NCBI RefSeq assembly: GCF_914767665.1
Contig: NC_059501.1
Location: 73,382,798 to 73,446,797 of the forward strand
Source: Harmonia axyridis
Lineage: Eukaryota; Arthropoda; Insecta; Coleoptera; Coccinellidae
Direction: 5' to 3'
DNA length: 64,000 nucleotides
In this document: piece after piece, positions 44,107 to 56,627 of the stretch
How positions within the stretch are numbered: the stretch's first letter is position 1
How the letters are laid out: each line of letters starts with the position of its first letter
Position numbers and translations under genes: made by a program
The notes under the pieces: generated by a model
Database searches by the model: none
The model's input: the letters and a program-made list of their open reading frames with translations, nothing else
What the model was told of the DNA's origin: nothing

Positions 44107-44290
44107 GTACAAGATGTCCAAAATTCGATGCTCACTGAATGCATCTCGAAAATTATAAGACTCAGAAAAAAATCTTCAAGGACCTCCGATCTCTTTTCCC
44201 GAAATCATAAGATATCAGAAAACAGATTATATATTCCTAGATTCGTTCTCGAGTTTCTGAAAATTGTTTCAAATATTTTGCTATAGGTAT
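44107..44290. mobile_element. MITE left-half remnant
   Basis: TACAAGATGTCCAAAATTCG, then GATGCTCACTGAATGCATCT and GATATCAGAAAACAGATTAT, follow the first half of the element at 8619. The right half is lost. Confidence 0.55.
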
Positions 44291-44299
44291 CTTATTATT

Positions 44300-46850
44300 A
44301 TTATTATTCAAAAAATTTTAAATTGTTTTTTTAGTAATTTTTATGGTTTATATTTATATAATACTTATAACAGATCATAGAAATTATTTACCATTTTAGA
44401 GTTATGAAGGACAATAATTTGTGATTCTTAAATGGCACACTTTATATATTTCTCAACGCGCAGTTTTTCCTTACTGGTTTTTCGAAAATTTCATCCGCTT
44501 CAAATATATTGAGTTTTCCGATTTTATTTTTTTAGTGGGATACATTATTATATGAAATTTTTTTATTTATTTCGAGATTTAATTCATTTGTTCATTGTGT
44601 TCATTGTTTAATTGTAATCCAGTAAGGTTCATTCGAAAAAACCAACTCTCCTCTATATCTTAAAACGATAATAAAAATTAAACCGATAGCGGGATGCTTT
44701 TCGAAAAATCTGCAGATAAAAACTGCGTTGAAGTGTCCCATTTAGAAAACATCAACCCTCCTCCATATCTCTGAAACTGTAATTAATATCTATGTTCTGT
44801 CTGAACGGACAGAAGTAACTTTGGACGCGTATTCGTTATCAGTGAATCTTTTAAGACCATTTTTATAATCCATAAAATATAGACATCGTCAAGAATAGAT
44901 ACATATAGAGCTGTGTTCGGGTAACGATCACCAAAAGTGAAAAAAAAATGTTATGGTAAAATCACTAATTATCCCTCGAATAATTGGAACAACACGTATA
45001 TAAAAGCAGTATTAGATAAGAAAACACACTTGCATTTCAACAGTTACAATAAAAACATTATTATTCTTTTCAGCGAAAAGCTCCGTTGGTGAAACTTTCA
45101 TAAATTCTGTATCTCATTAGAATTAGATCTTTGCATCATCTTCTTTCAGAAAGTAAATAAACTCGAAGAAAGTGAGTTATATAACTTTATTTACTCAAGG
45201 CTTGTTATCGGGGAAGATAAACAAAAATACTGCTATATGCTAACTGATTTGTTTTTTTTAGATTGGTAAGTTCTGAGGGAGGTTTACCTCTTTCATTCCC
45301 ATATTCAAGAGATTCGAATGTTTGATGACGCTCACTGTTTATTTTGCTCGCGATATTAACCTTAGGTTTCAAGTCCCTGTATCGTCTTTCATCGTCGATT
45401 TTCTGGTATATACATTTGAAAATACCCAGTGATCAATCATTGTTAGAGTTATTTTAAGATTTTACGGAACGAACATTGATTTCAACGATAATTTCTCCAG
45501 TCTAAGATGATTGGTTGGCTTTTTTTAACGCTCGTTCTCCGTTCTCATTTCGTCAAAATGGCTGTAATTTTCTAATTTTTAGCCGGGAATGGCCTCAAAA
45601 AATAAGGACTCACTGATGACGAATCCGACCCCATATTCAATTCTGTCCGGCCGTATAAATGATAACTTTCGAATGGAAGGGCCTAGAATTTTCTAATTTC
45701 AAGTTAATTTGGTTGAAATCATGGGAACTGTTAATACCAAAATTGCAGGTAGAATGACAATTTAAAGCCCAGTGCAAACTTTAATGTTGATTACGTAATC
45801 AGAACCATAAAAAATTCTCGAGAATAGGTTAACCGAATGGAAATGTAATTCAGTCAGAAACAACAAGGTAGAAATACAGGAAAAATCAACATCAAAAACC
45901 GTCAGAAGTGAAGCATTATGCATTATACTCATAAATATCTCAGTAAATATCGCGTAAATATTTTACGAGTTATGGAAAAACTCATACACTCATTGGCGTT
46001 CTCTTCGATAAAATTTTATGATTTTTATTCTATTTTTGGCAGGTTCCTTGATATTTCAGGAATAATTTCATTATCAATTCTCCAATCAGAAGGTTGATTC
46101 CTCAGAGGAATGCAAAATATTAGAGAAAAGATACCATTTCCATCTTATCATTCTAAAGAGTGTTTTCATTCTACATATATCAGAATTAATTATAATATTA
46201 TTCATTGAAAGTACCTATATGCAAAGTGAGTGTTATATTCTTTTTTTTTAATTTACCTTTGGATTTCAAATTTATTTAATAAAAGTAAGCTCTATGATTT
46301 TTATTTTTTAATCATTTTTTCGCCACTGAGTGCCGAATGTATGTACTACTATGTAGAATAGTTTGCAGTTATAAACAGATTTGTAGATGGAGGGATGTCC
46401 TCAATTTTTTTCATCTCTATAAAATTTATGCATTCTCCTGAGTTGGGATAAAAACTTGCCTTTAATTAGGAAATCTTACGATCTAGGTATGGAAACATGT
46501 TATATTTAATTTTATTTCAATACATCTTATGACATGCATGTCATTCCATACTAAAAAACGCATTTTTTATAATTTTTTTATGCCTCGTTGAAGTCTGTGG
46601 TTTTGAACAACCCTGTATGATTAGAGATGCATTTTATTACACGTAAATGATACACGGGTTATTAGTGATCCATACCCGATTTTTACCTTTCTAGGATTCC
46701 ATTACTGAAGTGATGAATGCTCAATTGAAGCAGTTTTAGTACAAAAAAAAGTTATTCAATCAATTTATCGAAAACCTCCAACGATAGAGATGATGAGGGA
46801 GTTGATAAAGAGATGAAGAAGAGGCTATGGCGAAACGAAAGAAGTAATAA
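44300..46850. other. Long AT-rich non-coding stretch
   Basis: No gene, RNA or element end recognised. It holds an (ATT)n microsatellite at 44292-44308. Confidence 0.4.
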
Positions 46851-46852
46851 TA

Positions 46853-47029
46853 TACAGGGTGTTCTATTTGAAATATCGAAGTTGTAAGTACTTTTTGATA
46901 TAAGCGGCACACTGCAGCGCTGAAAATATCTCAGATCAATAGAGCAGTAGTTCCTTCACAAGAAAACAAATTTTCAATAAAATCTTGCCTTCCGTTCTCC
47001 GTAAAAGTCCAACCGTATCCTATCCTGTA
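46853..47029 (+). mobile_element. MITE of the TACAGGGTGTTC family, copy 1
   Basis: Starts TACAGGGTGTTCTATTTGAA and ends TATCCTGTA; ~177 bp. The interior (CTCAGATCAATAGAGCAGTA, CCTTCCGTTCTCCGTAAAAG) matches the inverted copy at 55906-56072. Confidence 0.65.
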
Positions 47030-47884
47030 TACCTATATACAGTTTTGTGGTCTCCAAGTTAGCTTTAAGTCATTCTCTCCTCATTTTTTCATACTTTTCA
47101 AGTTATTAGTTGGGTATTCAGTGATATGGAGATAATCAAGTTGAATTATTAGTCCTTCATTATACTTTCTTTCAAATATCTAGGAACTCGAATCTTTTGA
47201 CTTACTTTTATCAACGACTGTTCGGTAGAAAATGAACAAAATCCGTGAAATGAAAATCTTCGCGTAATGAAAATCTAGGAGAATTGGGAAACTGAAAAAA
47301 AAATTCTCACCAAAGAAACCAAGACTATATGAACTGCGGCAGGGAAGTAATCTCGATAAGAAACTGGAAGATGAATAATCTGCCTTCCATAAATTTAATC
47401 TTCATGAACTTTCAAAGGCATTCCGGAAGAGCTCGTTTGGCTCGGGTAACTCTGTTATAATTTACTCAACTATTTTCTCCCTGCAGTTCACTTGGATTCT
47501 TGATGGACGAAAATAAAGGACTCGGGTCTTCTGAGAGTAATCTAATCGTCCTTGGATGTTCACCAAAGTGTTCTGACTGCTCCATTACATTCGTCTGGAT
47601 GGCTTGGACGTTTTGAAATTAACAAGTTGGCGAACTTGGGATAAACTGTTTGTTTCGGAAGATTAATTGAACACTAATTGCGTAAACCCACCGGATGATA
47701 ACCAATTCTGGTCCAGATATGAATCTTCTTCAAACCGCAGACTGAAATATCCGAATGATATTTAAATGCATTGACAATTCTGTATCATAGATTCCTTTAA
47801 TGATCACGATATATTTCCTATGATGATTTACAAAATAATATTGAGATATAAATGTCATACCTCAAACAAAGAACAAAGGGTTAG
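47030..47884. other. Non-coding stretch
   Basis: No gene recognised. ACAGTTTTGTGGTCTCCAAG near 47039 also occurs, diverged, near 13641. Confidence 0.35.
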
Positions 47885-48265
47885 TTTCACACCATTATAA
47901 TTATTATTATCATTGTTCCTATTCATACAAACCCAGGGAGGCCGTCGATACGGTTAATGAAACCGACGACATCTTTTGGAGCCTTGGCTACTACTTCGTG
48001 AGTATCCAGAACTGACTTTCCCGTGTGAGTGGTTCTTCGGCCAGTCAGCCCCGGATATTTGCACCTGCAAGATCTCATCTGCTAACTTACCTATGCTGTA
48101 CAAAAGGCATTTGCACCGACAGTGTCCTGCCTGCAGTCCCACAATTACCCGAAACTCAGCTCGTGGTAGCTTCAGGAGCTTCCTGGTTTAGGTTGGTGAA
48201 AGCACCACAAATTCATTTGCCTGAGCAAGACTCAAAGTTTCTCCAGAGGATTTTTCTAGTTTCAC
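47885..48265 (-). pseudogene. Jockey/R1-type LINE 3' end
   Basis: On the minus strand the pieces are LPRAEFRVIVGLQAGHCRC (the post-RNase H motif usually read as LVGLLTGHC), then, after a frameshift, APKDVVGFINRIDGLPG, a TGA, and a tail of ATAATAATTAT. A 5'-truncated, damaged copy. Confidence 0.6.
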
Positions 48266-48520
48266 ACTAATTCTCACATAAAATGATCCGTTAATCAGAT
48301 AATAATAATATATTTATCCATTTATAGCGAGAAATAAACATGGTTTATGTTACAGAGATCATAGCAGGTATAGTGTAATCTGTGCAACTTAATTTAATTC
48401 TACAATATATAATTTCTTACTCAAATAAATCTTTCCTAACTTGATAGTCAGCATAGTTTCCTTAAGGGTCCATCCGCCACGAGCAACATAGCTTGTATAA
48501 CTTAGTACGTCATTACTCTA

Positions 48521-48900
48521 TTGGATGAATCTTTCCAAGTTAATGTTATTTATATAGATTTTTCCAAAGCGCTTCATCGACTGGACCATGACGTTCTTCC
48601 GAGGCTGACTCTCGTTTTTGTGCATTTTTTTAGTAACAGAACACTTTGGGTTCAGTGTTTCGGTTTCAGATCGGCTGGGTTCATGGTACCCTTTGGTATT
48701 CCACAGGGATCTATATTTGGTCCACTGTTTTCCATAAATGATATTAGATGCTATTTGTCAAGTTTTTCTCTCATTCGTGTAGATGACTATGAATTGTTTC
48801 GTCGCAAGAGATCTGTCGAGGATTGTTGGGATCTTCAGGGTAATGTCGATGGCTTGGATCGGTGGATTAGTATCGTGAGAACTCACTTTAGTTCTAGGCT
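48521..48900 (+). pseudogene. Jockey-type LINE reverse transcriptase fragment
   Basis: The frame contains VIYIDFSKALHRLDHDVL (palm block with Asp), GIPQGSIFGPLFSINDI, and RVDDYELF where the YADD/FADD box belongs (VDD here). LDRWIS matches the following LxxW region. About 60 residues before GIPQGS are compressed by a deletion. Non-functional. Confidence 0.7.
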
Positions 48901-49257
48901 TGACGGTATCTATCCGGGTCGTGGTACACCACAGGAACATTTTTATGTAGAATTGAGATCAACTTGGAACGACTTGAGCCTGCTACATATACACGTATGC
49001 AAGTTGGCCAACTTGACTTGAATGAGAGTGTGTAGCTCAAGTTCGAACTTGAGTTGGGCTTGAAGGAAGTCAGACGAAAGCGATTGCAGACTTGCAGGAA
49101 TTGAATAGGGTTTTGTTGAATTGTTACTGTGAACATGACTGATTTTAGAATTTTATCAATAGATTTTTCAACGGAGTTTATCGAGATCTACTTCATGCCT
49201 TGGAAATTTCTTCCAGAAATCGAGTAGCAGTTAATCTTTCGCGAGGAGTAGTTACAG

Positions 49258-49305
49258 CAGTGGCAGCTTGTCCTATGAGGCAGGTGAGGCAGTGCCTCGC
49301 CAAAT
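49258..49305. mobile_element. hAT-like terminal sequence
   Basis: CAGTGGCAGCTTGTCCTATG, then AGGCAGGTGAGGCAGTGCCT, resembles the start of ZMYM1-like hAT elements (compare CAGAGGCGGCTCGTGAC at 12563). No transposase or opposite end was found. Confidence 0.4.
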
Positions 49306-49894
49306 GAATTCTGGAAATTACACGTATTAATCGAATATTTTATTAATTCATTCCATCATCACTTTAAATTACTTATTCGTTTTACTTGCTTTGTCTGCAT
49401 TGGAACGTTCTTATTTTCTTGTCTCTGTATACAAAGAATATTTATTGACTATATGTGGTTGATTTCTTTTTTTGCAAACCTATCTATCGATAAAAAAGAT
49501 GTTCTGGGCTCGCAGCGTCTCTATTGAAATTGGGTGTAAGCTTTTTTTTCTCATTGGGAATTTTTTTTAGCTCTTGTTCACTTTAAATCAATAATTGTTT
49601 TTTTCATCAATTAAATATGTATCTTCAATCAGGGTCGTTTGTTTTTGTAAAAAAAAAAATTCCATTTCCCTTGTCAGTTGAATGGTGTGTAATTAAAAAA
49701 AAATACTGGCAAATTTTTTTGGAATTTTATAAAATGAAAGACTCATTTACCTTGGAATTCCATTGAATTTTAATTCCAAACTAATCTACAGGATATTGAA
49801 GTGTAAGAGTTTGATCGTAAATTGAGATAATCTTCATCAATCGATATATTTTGAAAATAGCATTAAATCTCTGGGAGTGGAACGCTAAATGAAA

Positions 49895-50037
49895 TTAAAT
49901 TGGGGAACGCTATTCATGGGAGATATATGGAAATTATTCTCTAAAACGGCAAATGAACAAGCGTTTCATCCCTCTCACTTTCCCATTCCTCCCAGAGTTT
50001 AATTATGAACTGCCATTGAGCACATTCCCATGTAAAA
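49895..50037 (+). repeat. 1.3-kb dispersed repeat, copy C (fragment)
   Basis: GGAACGCTATTCATGGGAGA to GAGCACATTCCCATGT corresponds to 9893-10024 of copy A but with indels that break the peptide frame. Confidence 0.6.
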
Positions 50038-50039
50038 TG

Positions 50040-52127
50040 GTTTGCAATTTATTCTCGAAGAGAAAAAACAGTCTAACCTGAAGCATCTGGAAAAAAATGT
50101 TTTAGTTTATCTTGAAGGTTCGTTATTTTGTATTCCTCAGGGTATTTCGCAAAAAATTGAGAAAATTCAAAAGTTTATATTAAATGAACAGAATGATTTA
50201 TGATTCCCCTAAATCCATATAAATAAATTAGGGGATTTGGGCACCAGAAATCCTCATAGAATTTTTCTTGAATAATATTATTTAAATGAAATAGATTCAA
50301 AATCTTCAATATCATTCGAATTCAAATTATATTATTTATCCGAGCAACACCAAATATTAAGGACACTTGAAAATGAAACCCCTTCATAAATAGCTAGGTA
50401 ATATTGAAATGCTTAGATGCTGAAGTACCTTATTCATTCTATTTATTCTTTTATTTTTCCACCAAAACGAATACAATGAAGAAGTTGTCTCAAAAAAAAT
50501 CATCACTCACTCTCTACAAACAACTTTTATAACAATATCGGCAATGTAGATGTGTAAATAAATGTATATTTCAACAACATACACTTATGCACGAAATTTC
50601 AATCTGGTGGCATTCACCATTTAAAAGTTATGCGGAGGAATGTTTTTAATTTTATCAACTTTGAAAGGATATATCTCCCTTAGTATGCATTTTGAGGAAT
50701 GAGTTTATTGATCAAACTATACTTATTTTTCAATGTATCACTCCCAGAAGGCTCGGTAGACATTTTGGACTCACCCTGAATATTCTTTTTTCTTCACATA
50801 CTCTTCCCCATGTGGTAATTTTTTTTGTAAGATTTTTAAATTTGTATCAGTGTATCTCTATATAACTTATAAGTGCCAATTTTTAAAGATTTCAAAGAGT
50901 AATGAATAAAGTTATTAAACAGAAATAAGTTACGATTATATGACTATTGTCACAACAATAAACGAATCAAATACCAAGTAAACGATTTCGTAGGGCATGA
51001 TATTGTAATTGAAAATCACTATTCGAAAACAGAAATCTCAATTTATGCATTATGGGTTGTGATTTAAAATATGTATCTTCAAAACAGTGGACAACCTGTA
51101 CAATACATTATTTTAGTTATTTTCATTGAAACATCGCTTCGTATGAATATCGTGCTACACACCTCACACAGGTGTCCTTCATGAAAGTAATCAGTTCAAT
51201 ATCGGCCTATGTGATTTATTTAAAGGCTTAATTAACAAAGTACTCGTATGGCCTTCCAATAAAGGGTAATTCCATTATCTGACATTTTATCCAGCTGCTA
51301 TTGATGATAACTTTTATCATTTCGGCTTGACAACAAAGAGTTGAATAGGTTTCAATAAAATTGTTCTATAAGGCTGGACTAGGTACATAAAATAGAACTT
51401 TTGATTGGTATTTTCCAAGTTAAATATTTTCCCAGTGATAAATCTAATAAAAATTACATTAATCTATTTTTTCGGAGAGAAAGTAAGATGACTTGTAGAA
51501 TTCCAACTAATACGAATGATCAATGTACGGATGTTGTTGATGCATGTATACATCCAAAGAAACAGACGAAAAGTCAACTTAACCCGTCTCTAGATCTATT
51601 GATTCATCGCAACCTTCGAAGTTGTTTATCCTCACTAATGAAGGCAATTGACAATACTTGATTGGATTTTTTTTTCTTAGTACGAAATCAATGGCTTATC
51701 AGGAGGAAAAACAGGATTTCCAGCTTTGTTGTGAGTTCTGTAGACATTGAGCATTATAAGTTAGATCGTTATTTCCATTCTCAAGTGAATATTCAAAATA
51801 ACAAGGTACTTGAGGGAGAATGAAGGTCTATATTTTCGAGAACGATGATTTTATATGTTCTGCTTCAATGAAAATATTCCTATTGCTTCATACGAAGCTA
51901 TCTAATGCTATTTTAGGTCCGTAATAGTTATTTACTATACAAGTGGGAAAAAGGCATCATTATACCATTAGAACAAGATCCCACGGCGGCTAGACCTTCG
52001 TTATTTTATTAAAGCTGAAAGTTTTTGTGTGGATGTTCCCTACAAAAGTAAAAACGACCAGCGACAATAGATTTTTGGTTTTGGTTCCTTTGGCAGGTAA
52101 CAAGTAGTAAAGGTGTAAAAAATAGTA
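50040..52127. other. Non-coding stretch
   Basis: No gene supported. An 86-codon frame at 51401-51661 has five Cys and a basic start but no family resemblance and no splice context. Confidence 0.35.
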
Positions 52128-53579
52128 TACAGAGTGGCCACTTTTTCAATGGGATTGTATTGGTAACTTTTAAACCATAAGAGTTAGAAGGTTGGTCAAA
52201 TGGAGAAAAAGTTGCATGCATAGAAGCATTATCAAGCAGTTCAAACAAATCGAGATTATCAGGGCCGGTTATTGAGATATCATAAGAAAAGTAAATTCTG
52301 TCATTTTGATTTTTCTTTTTTTTCCACTTTATTTCAAATATTATCGAAAAATGTTACAGGAATTTTTTATTCGACAGTAAATTGTTCTCAATTTGACGTA
52401 ATCAGATTTCGTATCCAACGTTTCGTGCTCTCTGGGCCACCCTCAACCTCATTTTTTTTCAATACGGACCTGTATATTTTATGACACTTTTCGAAATAAC
52501 TTTTAACGCTGAATTCAACGATATATCATATCATCAATGTCATTCAAAGTTGATTTTAAGATGATTTTGACCCAATTTTCTTTGGGTCGGATCTGTAGTG
52601 AATGCAATTTATCAAAAACTGCTGTTAATAAAATAGTCAAGAGACGCGAATACAATGATTGTAAATTTGAATACCAAGCCTTTCAAAACTTATATCGTGA
52701 TTATATCAAAATAAAGTTCGATTCTGTAATTTGTTTCAACGGAACAAATGACAAATCCAACAATAGTGATTTCTCGCGAGATTGAGAATGTATTGGAAAG
52801 TATTCAAGAAGACAAAATTTGCAAATGTATAAGAAGTATGTGTTCGGAACCGTTAAGTGCATTTTACAAAATGTTGGACATTTCGAACACTGACTTCATT
52901 CATATTCATTTACTTTCGAATAATCATTCGATTTTTCTTTCATTAAATCATAATTCGTTCAATTATTATGAATTGAAATATGTAAATAATTATTACTTGT
53001 TTCTTGATTTGATTCTGATATGTTCCACTTAGTTCAAGATGAGTAAGATGATTTTCTCATCGAAATGTATTGCATGTTGTTAATTAAACTAAAGGTACCT
53101 AAATGTAATACAGATCCGACCCAAAGAAATTTGGATAAGGGTCAAAATCTCCTGAAAATCAACTTTGAATGACATTGTATGATATATCGTAGAATTCAGC
53201 GTTAAAAGTTATTTCGAAAAGTGTCAAAAAATATACAGGTCCGTATTGAAAAAAATGAGGTTGAGGGTGGCCCAGAGAGCACGAAACGTTGGATACGAAA
53301 TCTGATTACGTCAAATTGAGAACAATTTACTGTCGAATAAAAAATTCCTGTAACGTTATTTGATAATATTTGAAATAAAGTGGGAAAAAAAGAAAAATCA
53401 AAATCACAGAATTCACTTTTCTTATGATATCTCAATAACCGGCCCTGATAATCTCGATTTGTTTGAACTGCTTGATAATGCTTCTATGCATGCAACTTTT
53501 TCTCCATTTGACCGACCTTCTAACTCTTATGGTTTAGAAGTTACCAATGCAATCCCATTGAAAAAGTGGCCACCCTGTA
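52128..53579. mobile_element. Foldback element with ~468-bp inverted arms
   Basis: The left arm 52128-52595 begins TACAGAGTGGCCACTTTTTC. The right arm 53111-53579 ends AAAAAGTGGCCACCCTGTA. The arms pair along nearly their whole length, so the frames at 52272 (plus) and 53202 (minus) encode almost the same peptide, as do 52009 (minus) and 53360 (plus). The 515-bp spacer is unique. TA at both edges fits Tc1/mariner-type insertion. Read-through RNA would form a long hairpin. Confidence 0.85.
52537..53032 (+). other. Spacer of the foldback element with two overlapping open frames
   Basis: Frames 52537-52785 and 52748-53032 overlap. The first contains RICSECNLSKTAVNKIVKR, which could pass for a helix-turn-helix (ICSECNLSKTAVNKIV); the second has ICKCIRSMCSE. 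Neither matches a family I know. If real, the element would carry its own gene, but a decayed remnant is as likely. Confidence 0.25.
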
Positions 53580-53680
53580 TAGCTCAATTTTTATATATTT
53601 TCTTCGGGATAACTTAAGAACATTCGTCATCCAGTGCCGGACATTTAAAAACGATTGAATAATTTTTTACATGTAATAAT

Positions 53681-54412
53681 AATGGGTGTAAAACTTTGCT
53701 TCCGCCGTTTTGCAATAGATGGCTGTAGCGGTAAGTGGTAGTCGAAATGAATAGATCATAGATGTCATGCAATAAGCTTAGGTATTTGTATTCATAATGC
53801 CATCGAAATATTAGTCGATTTGTGTCTTCATCATAAAGTTATTCTCGATTAAACAAGTCTGCGTCTGAGGCTCATCGAGTGCTCTCAAATACCAATGATG
53901 AGGCCGGTATTAGTAGAAGAACGTGCCGAGAGTGGTTTCAAGGCTTCAAGAACGGTGATTTTGACGTAGAAGACCAGCATGTCGGTGGAAAAGAGAAGGT
54001 TTTCGAAGATGCAGAATTGGAGGTTTTACTTGATCAAGACTCGTGTCAAACGCAACTAGAATTGGCAGGGTCATTAGGAGGATTCAATTCAAAGAGCCCG
54101 AAAGTCATGGGATTGATTCAAAACCAAGGAAATTGGGTGGCGTACGAGTTGAAGCCGAGAGATGTTGAACGGCGTTTATTTGCTTGTGAACAGCTGCTTG
54201 CAAGGCAAAGACGGAAAGGATTTCTGCATCGATCAATGGCACACGACCTGGCTGACCAGAACTTCCAGTCTTATGAAAAGTAAAAATTGGATCGATTTGT
54301 GGATCGCTTCAAAAGATGATCAGTTTTTTCGACGCGGGATTCGTACGCTATCCGAATGATAGGAGAAAGCAATAACCAGCGATGGACAATACTTTGAATC
54401 ATAAATGTTTAA
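53681..54412 (+). pseudogene. Mariner (lineage 1) copy 2, internally deleted
   Basis: The left end TGGGTGTAAAACTTTGCTTC is followed by a 5' leader shared with 20031-21170. The frame 53879-54283 keeps the DNA-binding half (CREWFQGFKNGDFDVEDQH, DQDSCQTQLELAGSL, YELKPRDVERR). It then jumps from RKGFLHR to SMAHDLADQNF and NWIDLWIASKDDQFFR, so the catalytic core is deleted. Confidence 0.75.
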
Positions 54413-54419
54413 TCTTTCA

Positions 54420-55284
54420 GTACACAAATATTTGTTGATTGATATCTTAAAAGATCGCAATCGACTAAGCACTCGCGGACTTTCAATGTGTCTGGCAAGA
54501 TGTGAAAACAATAATGCCTTTTAAGTGAAATTTTCGACCGATAACTATTTGATATGTTTGGTTGAAATGAGTGATTCAAAAAGATATTGGTTCAGTATGA
54601 GTTCTTTCAGTGCCTGAATTCTTCTACGAAAAAAAGCGTTATGTATTAAAATTTGAGTTGTGTAACGATTTTACATAACGCAAATGAACCAAATTCAGTG
54701 GTCAATAGCTTCAAAATGAAACAGTCGTAGATAAAATCAATCATCAATTATTTAAACATGACGAAGCATGGAATTTACTTTAGGTATTCTATTAATAGGA
54801 TTGTGTTATACTAGAATTGAGAATTTATATTTTATCCACCTTCAATGAAAATATCAACATTTCAAAACGTGCTTTTTCGCGCTGATATTGCCATTTCGTA
54901 ATATATTTTGCAGATTCTACGCGGAAAATTGGATTGAATATTCACATTATTGAGCTCAGTAATGAATAATTCACATTTAAATTGATTGTCTGCTTGTTGT
55001 GCATGCATAATAAATCAGAAAATTGAAATTTGCATAGTCGGTACGCGAATTGATAAATGATATCAATCATGATTATTGAATGAATACACAAAAGCTCCTG
55101 AAATCACCTTCATAGAATTTTAATGATAGTCCTAGTTTGGCGAGGTGTTCATTGCGGTTTTTCATTTAACGACTACTGACAGTTTGGCAACTCAGTAATC
55201 TCTGCCATATACACCTTCCGTCTCCATAGCGTATCGTGGTGACTTTGCCGTGAAACAGTTGGGTTTATGCCACAAAAAAAACCA
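54420..55284. other. Non-coding stretch with a repeat related to 7190
   Basis: No gene. 55200-55284 (CTGCCATATACACCTTCCGT, GGGTTTATGCCA) is a relative of the repeats at 7255 and 39810. Confidence 0.4.
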
Positions 55285-55735
55285 TGTGGCGACAAAAAGC
55301 GATAAGACATAATGTCTGTGCCTAGCCGAAATTGTCGTCACAATACTTAATATAAATGTACATGCATAAGTAAAACAATGGTCTTTCGTGGTAGTTGTGC
55401 ATACAACTTTCTCATTCATAGGGTTCTCAGAAAGATACAATAGAGAATATTTTTCCCCTACTTTAATTAGTGTGCAGGCACCATGATACCTTCGCGCAGG
55501 CATACAACTTAGAGAATAAGAAAAGGAAGAAGAAATTCACGGTGTGCAATATGATTTTATGTTAGTAACCCAGGTATAAAACTGGGAAAAGGAGAGTTGG
55601 GTGGAGTAAGTTACGAGGTGATGACCAGTTGAGTTAGTAGAGTGTACAAGGATGTTTCCAAGTGCTATACCACAATAAAGTTCTCGTCTGTCGTCCATCA
55701 GTGTTTAAATAATCACCACGAAAACGCGATACCCC
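55285..55735 (+). repeat. LTR-like sequence, copy 1 (possible solo LTR)
   Basis: ~450 bp starting TGTGGCGACAAAAAGCG. It contains TATAAAACTGGG (about 55574) and CACAATAAAGTTCTCG (about 55671), in promoter-then-poly(A) order, as in an LTR. A second, diverged copy lies at 62835-63271 with no retroelement genes between. TGTGGCGAC starts recall BEL/Pao LTRs. The right border and target duplication were not resolved. Confidence 0.5.
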
Positions 55736-55905
55736 AAAGCCATTCTGCCGAGAATCGCGCAGTATGCGCCTCATTGATATTCTCGAGATATCAAAGTATT
55801 ACCACCACAATAGAAAAAAAAATTTTCATTTTCAGTAATCAACATTTGGCAACTTTCAAAAACAATTTCTTTCGTCTCCTTTGAATTCAATCAAGATATT
55901 TGTTA

Positions 55906-56072
55906 TACAGGGTGGCACACGATCGATGATAACCTAGACTTTTACGGAGAACGGAAGGTATGACTCAATTGAAAATTCGTTTTCTTGAGCAGGAAACACT
56001 GCTCTATCGATGTGTTGTCATTTGTATCAAAAAGTACTAATAACTTCAATATTTCAAATAGAGCAACATGTA
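55906..56072 (-). mobile_element. MITE of the TACAGGGTG family, copy 2 (inverted)
   Basis: TACAGGGTGGCACACGATCG to TTTCAAATAGAGCAACATGTA; ~167 bp, the inverse of 46853-47029 (shared GGAGAACGGAAGG and CTGCTCTATCGAT words). Confidence 0.65.
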
Positions 56073-56627
56073 TATTAATACTTTTTCAGTTCGCTGTAGC
56101 CTATTTTCATTAACAAAAGGTCACAAGTTTGTAGTCGTCACCAAGCTTCTTGTTTGTAGATTTGGGAGCAATAACAAATTCAGAAGCTTAATTTCAGTAG
56201 ACGGTATGAAGATGATCTAACTCCCAAATAAATACGCGGATGATAAATGGTGTGTATATGATTCAAGCGAAATTAATTTCTACAGTTGAGTACTCAATGG
56301 CAATATAAATGCCAAAGCGCTTCAAATATAAACCGTTAGCTCGAAGCTTGTCGGTTTATGTAACATGAAATTCAAACGTCAATTCTTAATGCTGAAATTC
56401 GAAATCGGTTGTTAATTTTTATGGCATCCTATCTTCGTCGACATACTTTCAGTGCAGTTATAAAGCCATTTGCCTTATTCAAATAGCCCAATTCCTCGTA
56501 AATTTGATCATTGTTAATTTTCAGAATTGCCTTGGTTTTTAGGAAATTAATAAAAGAAGATATCACAAATTTCGGTGGGATTAATAAGCCTTTAAAAAGT
56601 TTATGAAAAGTAAATTGTAATGCATAA
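56073..56627. other. Non-coding stretch
   Basis: I see no gene or element here. Confidence 0.4.

Noticed and set aside
48758..49136. Minus-strand frames of 60 and 80 codons
   Set aside because: Antisense to the LINE reverse transcriptase fragment or in featureless DNA; no motif.
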